A DNA stretch of 30,864 bases from Pelargonium nanum (lineage: Eukaryota; Streptophyta; Magnoliopsida; Geraniales; Geraniaceae): NCBI GenBank assembly GCA_036897485.1, contig JAYMTF010000739.1, forward strand, positions 1 to 30,864, given 5' to 3'. The notes under the pieces were generated by a model that worked only from the letters and a program-made list of their open reading frames with translations, was not told where the DNA came from and searched no databases. Each line of letters opens with the position of its first letter. Position 1 is the stretch's first letter. Made by a program: the position numbers and the translations under genes. Positions 18,945-30,775 of this stretch are shown piece by piece.

Positions 18945-20316
18945 CTGGAGGAAGAAAAGGAACAGTTATTTTCAGAACGCAACCACTCCAGTTGTCGTAC
19001 AGACTACAGAAGAATAGGATACGCAAGCAATAATGAATAAAGCAATATATTATCATTCGAAGGTTCACCGTTGTCATCAAATTTAAGAATTCGCGTTCCC
19101 GTTTCCGTTCCGCGTACCGAACCGTTCCGCGATCTAGGTAACTTAGTTTAAGATACTCACAACAATCACTACTCTATTACAACACAAAACTGTCCAAATC
19201 TGAGATCTGCCAAACTATCATATATCAGAAGACAAACTTTAATTTCACAACACTTTCTTAGAATTCAACTAGCCCTATCAAAGAACACTTATTTCCATCA
19301 TCTCTGCACTTTCCCATCATGGAGAGTACTGTTCTACCTCTCCTGCTAGTGAAAAAGAAAGGAACAATGAACTAGTCATGTCCCAAGCCACAACGATAAC
19401 TACCTTAACATTTAAGAGAGCTCCAATTATGCACTTCTATAGTTTGAAGTTTGAACTGTGGTCTTATTGTCAACTTCTATAACTAAGTGACATACATTTC
19501 AATGAAAAGTCTATAATTCAACGCGTGACACGAAGCTAATGGCATTACTTAGTTTGATGATTAAATTCAATAAAAATGTGCCTTTTTAAGCCAAAAGTTG
19601 TTCAATTCTTAAATTGTAATCCTAATTCCTCAAAGGTTAGCAAGTTTGATCAAGATTGCAATTAAACTAAAGTCGTGCAATTGAATTGAACCAACACTTG
19701 TATCAGGAAAAGAAGCTAGAATTTTTAGAGGGACTCTGCAAATAGCCTCATAACCAAGCAATCCTGGGCTCAGCTTGATTATACTTTTAGCTTTGTAAGC
19801 ATATAACCATTATAAGGAATTTGCTACTTATATTCATAGATTATATGAAACTGAGTTGGCTCTTGGATTACGCAGCAATGCTAAACTTAAAGTAAACGCT
19901 AGATAGAACTTTTAGATCAGTCCTATCTCTCTGTTTTCTATTTGGGTTGAGTGCTTGTGAATTCACCTTCATGAGCTTGAATTGGACTAGTTTAGTTCAC
20001 ATGACTTGTTTTGACAGCCCTTTGATGATATTCAACACAAACTCTACACGCATAAAATGCATTTCACATAACAATCTAGACAAACAAACATATGAATTTT
20101 GGAAAAATAAGCTAAAATTTCAGTTCAAACTATAATAAAAAATGAGAAAAATCATTGGAACATCTGATTATGAACGTGCAAACAAAAATTACCAATGGAA
20201 AACTGGAGACTCAATCCCCAATTGCTTACAATTGGGTAAAAATAGCAACTTTAGGGAATGAAAATGCCTAATCCAAAACAAAACACGCCGAATACCGAGT
20301 TGAAGGAAGTTGATAC
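18945..20316 (-). other. TOP1: Probable intron in the TOP1 5' leader
   Basis: On the minus strand CCGCCAG|GTATCAAC at 20317/20316 is a good donor and CTTCCTCCAG|GAATTG at 18945/18944 a good acceptor, framing a 1372-bp AT-rich intron between a GC-rich first exon and the coding exon. The GC-rich first exon (about 20317-20560) contains no minus-strand ATG. No other gene is seen inside. A GC-rich patch with repeated CGTTCCGCG words lies at 19090-19131. Without RNA data this remains a prediction. Confidence 0.65.
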
Positions 20317-20640
20317 CTGGCGGCGGTGCTCCAGTGAACTTCCCGGCCAATTTCCGTCACCGGAAAACGGGTAAGGAGTCGCGCAGTGACCGGAGGCGAA
20401 GGAAGTTTGAGAGAGATGTGTTACTTGAAGCGGCGGCTACGGTGACGGTGCGGAGGCGAGGCCGTTGACGGTGGCGGTCCGGTGAGGGAGGAGCACCGTT
20501 GGAGAGCTTGACTTATGGTTACAGAGAGAGCAACGGGATTGGCTGCCTAGTGTGGCTGCTGCTACAGAGATCCTATGTTTCGCGGTCTGAACCGTAGATA
20601 ACCAGTAGCCAATCAAGTGTTTTTAATTTATTTAATATAT
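20317..20640 (-). promoter_or_regulatory. TOP1: TOP1 first non-coding exon and core promoter
   Basis: This is a local GC-rich island in AT-rich surroundings. On the minus strand it has a CCAAT box (GCAGCCAATCCCG, around 20533-20545), then a CT-rich stretch and a GC-rich leader rich in CCG/CGG words that ends in the donor at 20317. On the plus strand another CCAAT lies at about 20610. The transcription start cannot be fixed by eye. Confidence 0.5.
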
Positions 20641-21337
20641 ATGAAGAAAAATATGTTGTTAATTTAATTTGATAGTTTTTCAAAATTAAATAGACTTTTA
20701 ATTATCCTCCGACAATAGAAGACCTTATTTGAATAACTTCAATTTTATTCCATTTATTTGTATATTAAAAACTACTTGTAATAACTATTTTTTATCCATA
20801 GGCTTCAAATGAGTATGTAATTAAAAAATTGTTCATGTAATACTCTATATTTGTAAAATTATAGTTGAAACATATATTATATTTTAATGGATGTTATACA
20901 AATTGCATACCTCATAATTAATTTGTTTATTTTCTTTAAAAAATATAAATCTCGTTCCGGTCATTTTTATCCAAACATATTACTTTGAATGTATTCATTC
21001 AAGTCATCAACTCCTTTTTATTTTTATTATTTCAAAAAAAATTCTTCTATTTATATCACTATTGTGGTCCCATAGAGTACGTGCTTTTTCAAAAACCTAG
21101 TTGCATATTTATATATTACGGTGTATTAATTAATGTACAATTTATTTTTAGCCAACACACTTTCTCATGAATGTTCCTTGGTTGTTGAGTCCATTGTAAA
21201 TTGTAAATTCTAGTTTAACCACTATGATAGGTGATTTCAGATCACCAATTTCAATAACCAATAGCAACAATTTAATGATCACAAGAGTCAACACTTGTAC
21301 AATTTCATGATCACAAGAGGTAAGTGAAAGTCTTGAG
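20641..21337. other. Intergenic AT-rich DNA
   Basis: No supportable gene. A 20-base direct repeat with one mismatch (CAATTT(A/C)ATGATCACAAGAG) occurs at 21268-21287 and 21300-21319. Confidence 0.5.
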
Positions 21338-21355
21338 GCTCTCATGCATGAGAGC
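21338..21355. repeat. 18-bp perfect palindrome
   Basis: GCTCTCATGCATGAGAGC reads the same on both strands and has a CATGCATG (RY-type, B3-factor binding) core. It lies alone in intergenic DNA about 20 bp after a direct-repeat pair. Confidence 0.85.
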
Positions 21356-23397
21356 ATGAAGGATATGTCATGGAGGGGCAACTCAACCAACCACACAACA
21401 CCATGTCATCGATCATTATTTATAAGTATAAATGTTTCTCCTATATAAGAGGAATGTTTTAGTTTATTAGTTTTCTACGTGATATAAGAGCAAATTGTGA
21501 TCCTAATTTTGTCTTAGAGATGAGTTAATATTGGTCTCCTGCCCGCTTGCAGATAGACATGCATGCAACAATTTACGTGTGGAAGAAAATACTTAGACGT
21601 GAGAGGGGTGCTGATTTAAAAGGCATTTGAACGTGTGTGTTGAGCTCACCGTAAGAAAAATGAAACTGAAACGTGAGAGAAAGCGTTGAAGTGACTAATA
21701 ACATCAAACATTAGATAAATATAAAATTTATAAGTTATATAGATTGACTGAAGTTTCACTACTAAAATATCAAACTTGTTAATATGAATTCACTTCCACC
21801 ATTATTGGTAGCTCATACATTTTATATTTAACCCATATAAGACTTTGTTACCCACTTCAACATAGATTTAGTTATTATCTCATTCCTCTCACTCCACACT
21901 TTACATTCTTACTTCTTTATCATTCTCTCTATAAAAAAAATGACGGTATTTAAATTTTTGACAAAGATTCTCATTCTCATGCTCGATATGGTTTCACATA
22001 TACACAATCAGAAGTGCAATGTTTTCAGTGTGCTTATTCCTTGCAAGATTCAAGAACCCAAATCAAAACGTAAACCTCCCTAATATGCATTAAATATTTC
22101 AATACATTTATGCTAACACATGAATAAGAAGACAAGTTGGAAATATCCTGAAAATTTTAACTCATTTAAAAATAGCCTAGCAAGTTGAATTTCTTGTACA
22201 AACCATTACAATTGTATTGCATTGGCATATGGAAAACTATGATATGAACTTCTAGAAAATAAAGATTAAAAAGAATGAACTAATGACAAAAAAGTACATA
22301 TCAAGTGTGAAAGAAGACATCCATGACTTCAACTTTGCTTACAAGTGAAGCAATTTTCAAAATTTTCATTGCTTATCTAACCAAAATGAAATGAACTTTA
22401 GGCTTGTATACCCTTTTAAGTAGTGACCAGTTGCTTGGTTTAGTTGTTTCTTGCAAGTATAAACCACAGACAACAACTAAATTGCAATATAATTGGACTA
22501 TTTGTTAAAACAAAAACCCACATGTAACTACAAATGGTCAACATGTGGGCCAGACCAAAGTTTGGGCTTTGAACAACTTCAAAGCTTGTAAGGCCCATAT
22601 TAATATCTTGGGTTTGTATATGGATCAGTCCATTACCAGCCCAAGTGATCTAACCAAACCTATTAGGCAATTTCCAACTATGCGTATCTCATAAACAGTG
22701 TGAGTTAATCAACGGTTTTGTGCACACATTTTTTTTTTTCTATAGAGTCTAGAGAGAAAGATAAAGTTAGTAGTAGTGGAGATAAAATTGGATCAAACGC
22801 TCATGTAATCGAACGGTCGGGTTGAAATTTGGTCAGTACACTTGAATTCAAAACGGGCCAACAAGCAAAACTCATAGCATTTGGTCAAGACCTACATTGT
22901 TTTGGACCATTTTGAGGTCAGAATGGTAAAAGTGCAGATCGGATTCTGAACACATGTAAATACATATCTCAATTCTTAAAAAAAAAAAACTAATAGATTC
23001 TGACTAGATATAGATTGACCACATGTTTAACTATACATATATTATTTTCCTCTACAAGATCGATTGTTCTAGTTATCAGGTCGACCTACTTTAACTCTTT
23101 TAGTAGACTGTAGATCCAAATAAAATATATATTACTCGACTCCACTTTTATCCATAATATCTATATATATACTCTAAAAAGTCAAAAGTTAAGACAATTA
23201 AGTCAATCAGCTATATAAGTTGACACAGATTAAACTTGATATGGATCAACCAACAGTAGACAAACGGTAAAAAGAATATGTCGGTGTAAAAATGCGGATC
23301 CAATACGAATTGCAAATGTAGATCCAAATCGACAACTCCTTAAGTAGAAACAGACCATGTGAAAACAAAATAAAGACACTTGAACTAGAAGTAGGTA
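21356..23397. other. Intergenic DNA with a GGCCCA-word cluster
   Basis: No supportable gene. Between 22546 and 22650 four GGGCC/GGCCCA/GCCCAA words occur (GTGGGCCAG, TTTGGGCTT, AAGGCCCAT, CAGCCCAAG), similar to site II promoter words, but no reading frame follows on either strand. From about 22780 to 23340 there are several GGATC(C/A)AA and GATTGACC words that resemble decayed repeat DNA. Confidence 0.45.
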
Positions 23398-23424
23398 GAG
23401 TTGGGAGTTGGGAGTTGGGAGTTG
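23398..23424. repeat. Tandem 7-mer microsatellite (GAGTTGG)
   Basis: Three perfect copies of GAGTTGG and a partial fourth. The surrounding DNA shows no gene. Confidence 0.9.
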
Positions 23425-23982
23425 TAACTACACTACATTACACCACCAACTGTAGCATTATATTTGAAAAGAGTTGAGAGCAAGGGCATAGAGCTTTTTT
23501 TGTGGTCAACCACAGCTAGTTGGTACTGCTCAAAACTCAAATCAGTAGCAACTACAAATTTAGAAACAGCCCCACCAAGAGGAAGTGAAATGGAGGAGGT
23601 ACAGTTTTGCCAATGATTTAAATAGGTTTATGATCTCTATGCTTCTACGCATGCTAGCTAGCTACCATCCGGTTACCACGGATGGTGTCTCACCTGGTTG
23701 GATCTTGCTTGGATGGTCCCTCTAATAATAAACCCCTACCCACCTCCTCATGCAATCATCCATCCATCCATCCATGCATGTGTATGTAGTCAGGTATGGT
23801 ACGGTGCACAAATACTCTCGTCTTCTCAATTATTCGTGTTTGATATGTATATGATATTTGGACATTTTGACACCCTTCTAATACCTGTCAGACACTTGAT
23901 TTACGTGTTTCCTTACTTATTAATGGAAAAAATGAAGCATAAATGCGTATAACACCTTACATATTCCTATTAATTAACTTTA
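23425..23982. other. Intergenic DNA with short hairpin and CATC repeat
   Basis: ACCATCCG (23664-23671) and CGGATGGT (23679-23686) form an 8-bp perfect stem with a 7-base loop. A (CATC)n run of about five units follows at 23757-23776. The open frame from 23698 has no recognisable content. Confidence 0.5.
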
Positions 23983-24239
23983 GGTTGCGTTTGGGAACAT
24001 GAATTTGATTTGAAATTCTTCATTTGAAATATTGTATTTCAAATATAAATATAATGTTTGAGAAATCATAGAATTTCAAATGTCAAGGTAAGGACTGTCA
24101 TTTGAAATACCATGTTATAAACATGTTTTGTATGCTATTGGATTTGACTCAAATCCAGATACAAATTCTAAGAGTTTCCAAACACCTCATTTGGCTCAAA
24201 TCCAGCATTTCAAATCAAATGTTGATTCCCAAACACACC
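23983..24239. mobile_element. Non-autonomous inverted-repeat element (MITE)
   Basis: The left end GGTTGCGTTTGGGAACATGA and the reverse complement of the right end, GGTGTGTTTGGGAATCAACA, match imperfectly and continue into a shared ATTTGATTTGAAAT block. The 257-bp body is rich in CATTTGAAAT and CAAATCCAG words in both orientations and codes for nothing. A further GTTTCCAAACACCTC word near the right end suggests an internal or partly duplicated terminus. I could not find a clean target-site duplication, so the superfamily (hAT- or Harbinger-like) is open. Confidence 0.75.
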
Positions 24240-26449
24240 ACTATGTAGCTTATGAAATATTATATATATATATAGCACATATAAAACATCATTTATTATA
24301 GTTTTTAAAGTATCATGCCTATGATTTTATAATATTTACGTGTCGTCATATCCATGTGTTGTGTCTCGTCATTCCTTTGTCTATGTATCCTTAATGCCAG
24401 AGAGTGTTTTTATGAATTTTTCTGAACTCAATGGGCCGAACTATACAACATGAGTAGCTCATCTTTTTTTCTTCATATTTTCACTCCACCTCAACTAACG
24501 ACAGTCGAACATGATGCATGAGATCAGTAGATCATTTTTCAGTATAGAAGTTGATGTTTACAATTGGAGTGAAACTTGTTCGGTCGAAGAGAAACAAATC
24601 AACGAGACGAGCAACCCATGTTTGCATGAGGTCATTTGAAGAGCGTTTCAATATTTTTGAAAATATTTTATTATGCATGTTACTCAAGTTAGAATTTGGA
24701 ATAAGAGTTACGTGTAGCTTCTATATTTTGTTAGTTTATGTTTAAAACATTTTGAATTGTAAATTTTATAAATTATTCTCCGACTGTCATTTTAAATAGA
24801 AGTTGCACCAAACCTGCAGCCTCTATGGAAAAAAGTGTGCAATGTTTGAACTATTGAACTATGTACTTGTGACTCATCTTTTGTCCTTCCATAGATACAT
24901 GCATATGTTAATAATGATTTGGATTAAGTACAAGTGAAGTAAAACAATGCTTAAATAAAAGGTTGTTCATTTGAATATTTATGTTTGTGAAATGTTTAAA
25001 TGCATAAAATCATGAGGAACGACAAATATAGTGTAGATTAACTGTACTAATGGTGTATAAACATACATTAAAAATTGTGTAAAAATATAATAAAATGTTT
25101 GGATATACATTACAAATTAATACATGCATATACTTGGGAACAATATTTTGTGTACTTTTTTTTTACACTTGAGTGTTTTCATATGTATATATGTTCAATT
25201 TTATTTTTGCGAAAAAGAAGAGAATGTCATTTTAACCACATCAAAATATATTGAAAGGTGTTAAAAAATAGTACAAGCTACTAGGAATAGTAGATGTGTA
25301 ATGTGTTACATGAGTTAAATTGTTTAGAAAGAATATGCTATCACATCATAATGTTTAGGCTGCAAATCAAATCATTTTTATATGAGCTAGCTCTCAATCC
25401 AAGGTGTGCACATGAAAAAGGATCCCTCTAAAAAGGATAGGATTAGTTGTCATTTCAATCAATGTGATACAAAGTAGCTTATTGAATAACTTAAGAGTTG
25501 AAAAGGAACTTGGTGCAAATGGTTGTCAAAAACTCTCTCCAATAAGTTTATGTAAGTTTGGATTATGCCTAGGGTATTGCTATATGGGATATGGCTAGCT
25601 TCATCCACATTGTTTTGATGCTATAAGTTTAGGATTTGCCCACCCAAAAAGTGAACCATGATGGGAAGGATTGTGCATATACATGGTGTGGTATTATATT
25701 GTGAGTGTTTAAATGCACAGATAACATACATATATATACTATACACATATTAGTAGAGATTGGGAGTAATAAAACCTATATGTGCACTTAAAATTTTCCT
25801 ACTTGCAAGAAGGAGCACATTGAGGGTTTAATTTTTTAAGTTTTAGAAACTGTTTCTTGTTTAGAATTTTTCTAAAAAGCATAATGAACAAATGAATCTG
25901 TTTATTATTTCTTTTAAAGTCCAAAACAATCGATTTATCAATATAATCACTATACTTTTGTTTATATAAAATAACATGAAAAAGCCTATGCGTTGAAACA
26001 TTATGTATTCTAATCCGCTTTCATTAAATTATACAAAAAGAATTATAAAAAAACATAAACAACAAATAAAACACATTCTTGTTTAGAGACGAATAAGATT
26101 ACTGATTTATATAAAACGGTTTACCAACATAATCAGCATACTTAATAAGATCTAGCACTCCTTTAAATGGTAATGGTACAAGATTAATTAACACAAACCT
26201 TGTTTACATGGAATATATATAAAAAAAACTCCACAAGTAACCAAACAAATTAGTAAAATGAACAATAAGGAAAGTAGATAGATAACTAAATGGGTTTGGT
26301 GTGAAGCTGTGAATAGGTAAGTAACTAACAAGCAATAGCCAATATTTATGTAAGTGTCAAATCAGAATTGCCAGATGTAGATAGGTGAGAGGCTTCATTA
26401 TAGCTGTAATGATTTGTGTCCAAATTCGTTAATATCACCAGAAACTATA
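24240..26449. other. Intergenic AT-rich DNA
   Basis: No gene supported. A TA microsatellite lies at about 24260-24273. Two diverged copies of a segment with TTCTTGTTTAGA followed by (A/G)(T/G)TTA(T/C)CAA.ATAATCA...ATACTT occur at about 25852-25955 and 26075-26142. The open frame at 24551-24745 shows no recognisable domain. Confidence 0.45.
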
Positions 26450-26505
26450 TGCATGCATGCATGCATGCATGAATCGATGATCTTCATCATCATCATCATC
26501 ATCGA
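26450..26505. repeat. TGCA run, CAT run and short inverted repeat
   Basis: A 22-base TGCA run (26450-26471) is followed by a CAT triplet run (about 26485-26503). TCGATGAT (26474-26481) and ATCATCGA (26498-26505) form a perfect 8-bp inverted repeat around the triplets. The TGCA run contains overlapping RY (CATGCA) motifs. Confidence 0.85.
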
Positions 26506-26528
26506 GAAGCTGTGTGATTGTAAATGTT

Positions 26529-26702
26529 ATGATATCAGAACTAGCAGAGACTGATCATGGAGCTAAAGCCATGGAATCTTGTGGATTTGATAAAAAGAAA
26601 GTGTACCATTTTGCAGTCACTAATACAGTACTCTACATTAAAACTCACAGCACTGCCCCATTTTGGAGACACTCTCTAAAGGAGGTTGCAAAACAGGCCT
26701 AG
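26529..26702 (+). other. Unassigned 57-codon open frame
   Basis: A frame from ATG 26529 to TAG 26700-26702 would encode a mixed-composition peptide starting MISELAETDHGAKAMESCGF and ending LKEVAKQA. Unlike the other short frames nearby it is not low-complexity or AT-biased, and it contains motifs such as CGFDKKKVYHF that look protein-like. I do not recognise the family. It could be a small gene, a relic exon, or chance. No splice partner or flanking gene is evident. Confidence 0.25.
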
Positions 26703-29700
26703 CTAGCTCATGAACATATTTAGAGCTTTTGTTTTGCGGGGACAAATTACAAGAATTTCTTTTATTTAAAAAATGATTTTTTTTCATGTATGATCGTGCT
26801 CGTGTTTATTCACGTGAGTTAGTAGTTTGTGGTAAGTGTGTTGTAGTTTTTTTCATAAGAATTTATTTGAATATTTTATTGGTCAGATCGGACGTTATAT
26901 CAGCTCACATAAGAAAACACGTACATGAATGAGAGCATGTGAATTAATTTACTTTCAAAAATTGTATCACACCATTGAAAAAAGAGAGTAATTTTGTGCT
27001 CAAACAACAACGCAAATGTCAATTGTCAACACAAGAATGTTAGATTGAAAAACAACTATAGCTCTTAGTAAATATCTAGATAGATATTCGTTTTTGCATC
27101 TACGATTTCTCTTTAAGAAAACATCAAATTTAAAAGAGACTATACTTTCAAGACCTTAAGTTGTGCTCTTGAATATTTGTGAAACTGTACGGTATATTTA
27201 GAAAGAGAGAAAATAAAATAAATTAATAGGGGCAACTTCTCACACTACACCAATACATTCTTAGTAGACCCGTCTTTGATTTGAATGATCAAATGAGACT
27301 ATACATTCGACTTCATATTTTTGTGAAAATATTCTATCTTAGTGGTACATATTCAATTCATACAAAATTATTTTATAAAAAGAATTGGGTGCAATTCACT
27401 CTACATGTGTTCTCCTAGATCACCCTAGTTATATCTATATATTCTTAAAAAAATTATTTTTAAATTTTCAATCAATTGGGTACAATTTAGAATTAAATTA
27501 TTTTCGGTCCAAGAATAAAAAAAAAAAGGGCCTGATTTAATTCCGGGCAGATGAACAACCCTACTATCAAGGATGGTCGACACTAGAACTTAAACTTAGG
27601 CCTTAAAATAGTTCTTAAAATTTAGTTATGCACCCTTTTCAATAATTTTTTTTACATATATTATATAGTTCTTTGTCAAATTGAAAACTAAAAATGATTA
27701 AATTTATTAATGAAAATGCACTTTTAATATATTGAAATAACAATCAAATTTCTTATAAAAATTTGCATGACATCAACACCAAAATTGCCCAGATGATTGC
27801 AAAAAGATATTATTCTATATTTTATGGGCTCATAATTGTGAGCAACCAATTTTTAAAGAATAAACCACACTTTTTACCCATTTAGATTTACCATTTTTAC
27901 TTAAAAAGATATAATCCCAAATTAAAAATATATTGGATATCCGTGCACTCACAAGGATTCATTGGTGCAAAATTACATGTAAATGAAGAGAACCAACACA
28001 TGAAAATAACAAACAAAAAATCCTCTCTCCTCTCTCTTTATTTTCACTAGGGTTGCAAGGAACACCGCTTCCTTCTAGCCGCCATTCTCTGACTATTTTT
28101 TCCAATGGTGACTCGTAAATATAGATTAATAGTAGTTTTATTTTGATATTTATGTTAATTTTAGGTATTTGATAGTGGGTTTGTCGTTTAAAATAACGAA
28201 TTCTTATCTTTTGATGGCAAACATTTGTATTATTATTATTAGGTTGTGGAAATAAATTATTATGAAAAGCACGTGAAGATGTTGCTGATATGTGAGACGC
28301 TTAGTTGGATCGTGGAGCGGGAATGACAAGAAAATCCGGCCGAGTCCGACGCACATCATTGCATCTAGTCTAATTAAATGGGTTGTTGCTAAAGAGTCTC
28401 AGATAGTGGAATCGATAGGCCTTATTTGAGGATGATATCTTACAAATGTTCCTTTAATCTTGCTATCAAATGATGTATATATCATAAGGACGAAGGCTTA
28501 AGATGACTTATCTCCATTAGTTTGACTGAGTCTCAGCACGTAACTCTTTAACTATTATTATTATACGTATATATAAATAAATAAAAGAAGAAGAAGAAGA
28601 GGGTGTATTAAATAATTGTTTGTATATGAAGAAAAGTGAAATGGGGGGTCTAGAAAGAGGTGGAGGGCAAAGGAGGCATAGGGAAAGTGGACTTATACGA
28701 GCAAGGCAAAGGCGAAGAAACCGATCAAGGTGGTGTGTGCATTAGCTTTATTGCATGTTTGGCAATGCCGGATAAGAATCGTCCCATCAACGTAGCTACA
28801 TTTTAAATAAGAAAAGACAGTCTACTACTCACTCATCCCTCACCTCCTTATGCTGTATATGCATACACATATACATATAGTTCAATTTTGACAGAAAGAG
28901 AGAGAGCTCTTGTTCCTAAATTCACTCATGACAGTGACATGTGAATTCAGCTCATGTCTCTCTCAACTTTCCTTCTTTAGCATTGCACCCACAAAAGAAG
29001 GAACCCCTTCCACAGGTCCCTCTATTCACTACCTTCCAATTCCTCCTCTCCATTTTTTTCTCTTCAACTTCTCTTCTTCCTACCCTCCTCCATCTCTTGA
29101 TATTTTCATCCTTTTCAGTTTCCACACTTTCACCTCATCATATCTCTCATTTCATACTTGCTAGTAGTAGCTTGTAAGGTGGTTCATGTTTGCGGGACAT
29201 GTAGAGTTGACAATTTAGACATGAATTAATATGTCGACATTTGAAATTTTATCCGACTTAAAGTCAGTTTGATCAAATTTTTCTCATTCTCTTTTATAGG
29301 CGATACCAATACCTGATGGGAGGCTCGAACATAAGATCTCGAGGGAATCAAGAGACTTGAACGGTTTGCACTAATAGTGGTTGGCAAATCAGGTTTATCT
29401 TATAAAATTATGGGTCGGAACCGTTCTATTAATTAGACAAATCAACACATTTTACATTTAAATTTAAAAACCGATCCTATTTGAATAAGCACAGTTTGCA
29501 ATTTGGATGTCTGTCTCTATTTGAAAGTCTTGGAGTTGTACATGATGAAACAATGAATTCATGCTAAGGGAAACTAAACAAATTTCAATGGACAAAATAT
29601 AATTTTATTAGTACATCCCTTTTAACTGATAATATCCCTTTAACTTATGAAAACTCTCATTGGAGGCATTGGGATTGTACACAATGAAACAATGAATTCA

Positions 29701-30584
29701 TGTTAAAGAGAAAATTTTAATTACACAAATTCAACCGTGAAAGAAGTTTAAAGTAACTATGCAAATATCTAAACGGACATTAATAAACATGAAACTCAAA
29801 CACCAAGAAATATAGTCTATCGAACTATTTTCACCATTTACATATTTTTGTGCATTTATAAGTTGATTGAAAATTTTCAAAAATGAGGAAAACTCAAACA
29901 ATATAATTGAATCCTCTTGTTGTAACAAAGTATAAGATGCTAATATTGTCGAACTGAATTCATGTGTTAAATCTGTCTTTTGATGTATGATAACTAAAGT
30001 GACGAGTGATGGGACGACAACAGTAAAAACATATCAATACTTTAACTTACAAAGAAAAGATCGATATCTACCTATGAAACGACATTGTTAATTAAAGACA
30101 AATAAATGTATCCCATATAGTTGTAACAAGGCATGGTTTGGTAATCATGAACGTGATGATTTCTCTTCTTTTTTAAGTTCTTTTCATATCTGCATGCAAT
30201 GTAGTTATAGAAGCTCACACAGTCACATCCATTTGGAGAGATCAATCAAGTGGAACACCAAAGCTATGGTACGAAACATATTCAACTTTATTGTATCGTG
30301 AGAAAATAAAAAACACATCTTTAATCTCTCTCCCAATCTCTCTCTTTTTCTCAGTCTGTCTGGTCTCTACTGCATTAAGCAAGTAGGTCCTCAACGAAAC
30401 AACATTGCAGCACAAGTCTCTATGACATCTATAGTAAGTGTCTTAACCCTACATTTCTATTTTTTTTATCTTTTTGACTCCACCACTACAACACAACACA
30501 ACCCAACCTTCTTCTTTATCTCTCACAACAGCATCAGTAACAATCACAAACCCTAACACTTTCTTGCTCACAAAATCCAAACCA
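26703..30584. other. Intergenic DNA upstream of the YABBY gene
   Basis: About 3.9 kb with no convincing gene. A GAA triplet run lies at about 28585-28599. A long pyrimidine-rich stretch lies at about 28955-29160 and gives two overlapping plus-strand frames that are composition artefacts. Two copies of a segment centred on GAAACAATGAATTCATG occur at 29535-29571 and 29675-29712. The last 300-500 bases should hold the YABBY promoter, but no motif can be assigned with confidence. Confidence 0.45.
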
Positions 30585-30604
30585 TCTCTCTCTCTCTCTC
30601 TCTT
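30585..30604 (+). repeat. CRC: CT microsatellite in the probable YABBY 5' leader
   Basis: A run of about ten CT units lies 67 bp before the ATG at 30671. CT-rich leaders and core promoters are common in plant genes. Confidence 0.85.
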
Positions 30605-30670
30605 TAGCTGCTACAAGCTTTGCTTATAACAACACAAAGCTTGTTTGTTCTTGAGCTTGAACTGATCCTT

Positions 30671-30775
30671 ATGAACCCTACCACCGCAGAAGACAAGGTA
30701 GTCCCCATGGACCTCCTTCCTCCATCAGAGCATCTCTGCTATGTCCGTTGTAACTTCTGCAGCACCGTTCTCGCG
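30671..30775 (+). CDS. CRC: CRABS CLAW/DROOPING LEAF-type YABBY transcription factor, exon 1 only
   Basis: The first exon encodes 35 residues and ends at a GT donor (GCG|GTACGT); the rest of the gene lies beyond the window. The peptide MNPTTAEDKVVPMDLLPPSE leads into HLCYVRCNFCSTVLA, the start of the YABBY C2C2 zinc finger with Cys27 and Cys30 as the first metal pair. The MDL..PSEHLCYVRC order is typical of the CRC/DL subfamily rather than FIL, YAB2, YAB5 or INO. CRC acts in the nucleus in carpel fusion, style growth and floral determinacy, and in nectary formation in core eudicots. A second in-frame ATG at codon 13 (30707) matches where DL-type proteins start, so either start could be used. 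The second half of the zinc finger and the HMG-like YABBY domain cannot be checked here. Confidence 0.88.

Noticed and set aside
28885-28950. Possible miR156/157-like precursor (TTGACAGAAAGAGAGAGAGC)
   Set aside because: The sequence departs from known miR156/157 in the middle and no complementary star arm lies downstream; GA-rich sequence explains the resemblance.
28910-29177. Two overlapping plus-strand frames rich in Ser, Phe, Leu and Pro
   Set aside because: They come from a long pyrimidine-rich stretch that is open in more than one frame; no domain is seen.
29300-29400. Possible tRNA or retroelement primer site near GGCTCGAACATAAGATCTC
   Set aside because: No cloverleaf arms or acceptor pairing can be drawn, and no LTR ends are nearby.
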